Positions 63,673 through 64,000 of a DNA stretch of 64,000 bases are shown in pieces. Source of the stretch: Sphaerisporangium perillae (lineage in GTDB: Bacteria > Actinomycetota > Actinomycetes > Streptosporangiales > Streptosporangiaceae); contig NZ_JALLPO010000002.1 in assembly GCF_023276435.1 (NCBI RefSeq), forward strand, positions 1 through 64,000, read 5' to 3'. Position numbers and translations under genes: made by a program. Positions within the stretch are counted from its first letter, which is position 1, and each line of letters begins with the position of its first letter. Below the pieces are notes generated by a model. It was not told where the DNA came from and made no database searches. It worked only from the letters and a program-made list of their open reading frames with translations.

Positions 63673-63708
63673 GATGAGGTGCGCGCCGCGATGAACAGCC
63701 GCTACTGA
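63673..63708 (+). pseudogene. trpS: displaced 3' end of trpS
   Basis: GATGA repeats the target site, and in the trpS frame the reading D-E-V-R-A-A-M-N-S-R-Y-stop continues TL from 53241. It restores the family's usual C-terminus and proves the gene was whole before the Tn3 element entered. Confidence 0.85.
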
Positions 63709-63894
63709 CAGAGACCCGGCGCCCCGGCTCGAAGGGCCGGGCGCTCCTGGCGGGATCGCTACACCGACGACGACGCCGGGCCGGGGCTCTCCGCGCCGCC
63801 CGGAATGCCCGCCGCCCGAGCGGGGGAGTGGTCACCGCAGGGCCGCGGGACCTCGGCCAGATGGCGCGATCCAACATGCTCGACCGGCCGCGGG

Positions 63895-64000
63895 CTCAAC
63901 CGGCCCGGCCGAGGCGTACGGTGACCGTCTGGGAGCCGCCGCCCTGGTCCGACAGCCGGCCGAAGGCAAGAGTGAGCCTCGCGCCGGTCGCGGCGCCCGC
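63895..64000 (-). CDS. C-terminal end of a gene cut by the window edge
   Basis: On the - strand the last 34 codons read ATGARLTLAFGRLSDQGGGSQTVTVRLGRAG-stop, a beta-strand-like pattern. It runs off the window. Family not recognisable from this length. Between trpS's end and this stop (63709-63894) I see no gene. Confidence 0.4.

Noticed and set aside
1-64000. CRISPR arrays, tRNA, rRNA and riboswitches
   Set aside because: No regularly spaced direct repeats, cloverleaf-like sequences or cobalamin/SAM aptamer signatures were seen, including upstream of metE; a covariance-model scan would be needed to be sure.

Overview
The window is high-GC DNA (roughly 70% G+C by eye) with GTG and ATG starts, leaderless-looking promoters, many TetR/MarR/MerR regulators, a fused ferredoxin-reductase next to a cytochrome P450, phosphoketolase and erythromycin-esterase homologues. 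This suits an actinomycete of the Streptosporangiales or Streptomycetales type. That placement is inference; no rRNA or other taxonomic marker is present.

Layout. 1-6.7 kb: mobile-DNA scrapyard with two related IS3 ends, a large serine recombinase operon (DUF5372-like, HTH, small ORF, recombinase), and a Tn3 tnpA fragment facing a tyrosine recombinase. 6.7-8.2 kb: a tightly overlapping arsR / SRPBCC / reductase-like operon with a clear promoter-operator. 8.25-9 kb: mosaic of IS relics. 9-32.8 kb: accessory chromosomal genes, mostly regulator-target pairs: FAD monooxygenase/TetR, MarR/membrane protein, epoxide hydrolase, TioE-like MerR/erythromycin esterase, an ABC-2 exporter operon, Ohr/OhrR, phosphoketolase, a K+/H+ antiporter pair, gluconokinase/GntR, LysR/SnoaL-like protein, XRE and MerR regulators, and an acetyltransferase. 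32.8-44.8 kb: a second mobile zone with three decayed or frameshifted Tn3 transposases, a tyrosine recombinase with a long inverted repeat beside its start, a MazF-like toxin, PP2C phosphatase, broken MFS genes and a broken resolvase with its res-like repeats. 44.9-53 kb: metE and a LysR regulator, ferredoxin reductase plus P450, a nonsense-mutated reductase, and trpS.

53.2-63.7 kb: one Tn3-family transposon of 10,426 bp with near-perfect 39-bp terminal inverted repeats and 5-bp GATGA target duplications. It sits inside the last codons of trpS; the displaced trpS end (DEVRAAMNSRY) can be read at its far side. It carries a resolvase, a tnpA broken into four frames, an IS481-type insertion, an LLM-class oxidoreductase, a chloramphenicol acetyltransferase gene with one nonsense codon, two older tnpA relics, a GlxA-type regulator and a divergent oxidoreductase.

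Themes. Tn3 tnpA sequences (seven, of different subgroups) occur at five places, and at three of these a tyrosine recombinase of one shared family lies near by. The two intact recombinases have an inverted repeat with a 5-bp centre at or near their 5' end, candidate resolution sites. An ~85-bp homologous site (a conserved GLEQQP...WR-stop reading plus inverted repeat) is present at two Tn3 loci. Single-base frameshifts are unusually common, so base-calling error must be excluded before decay is accepted.
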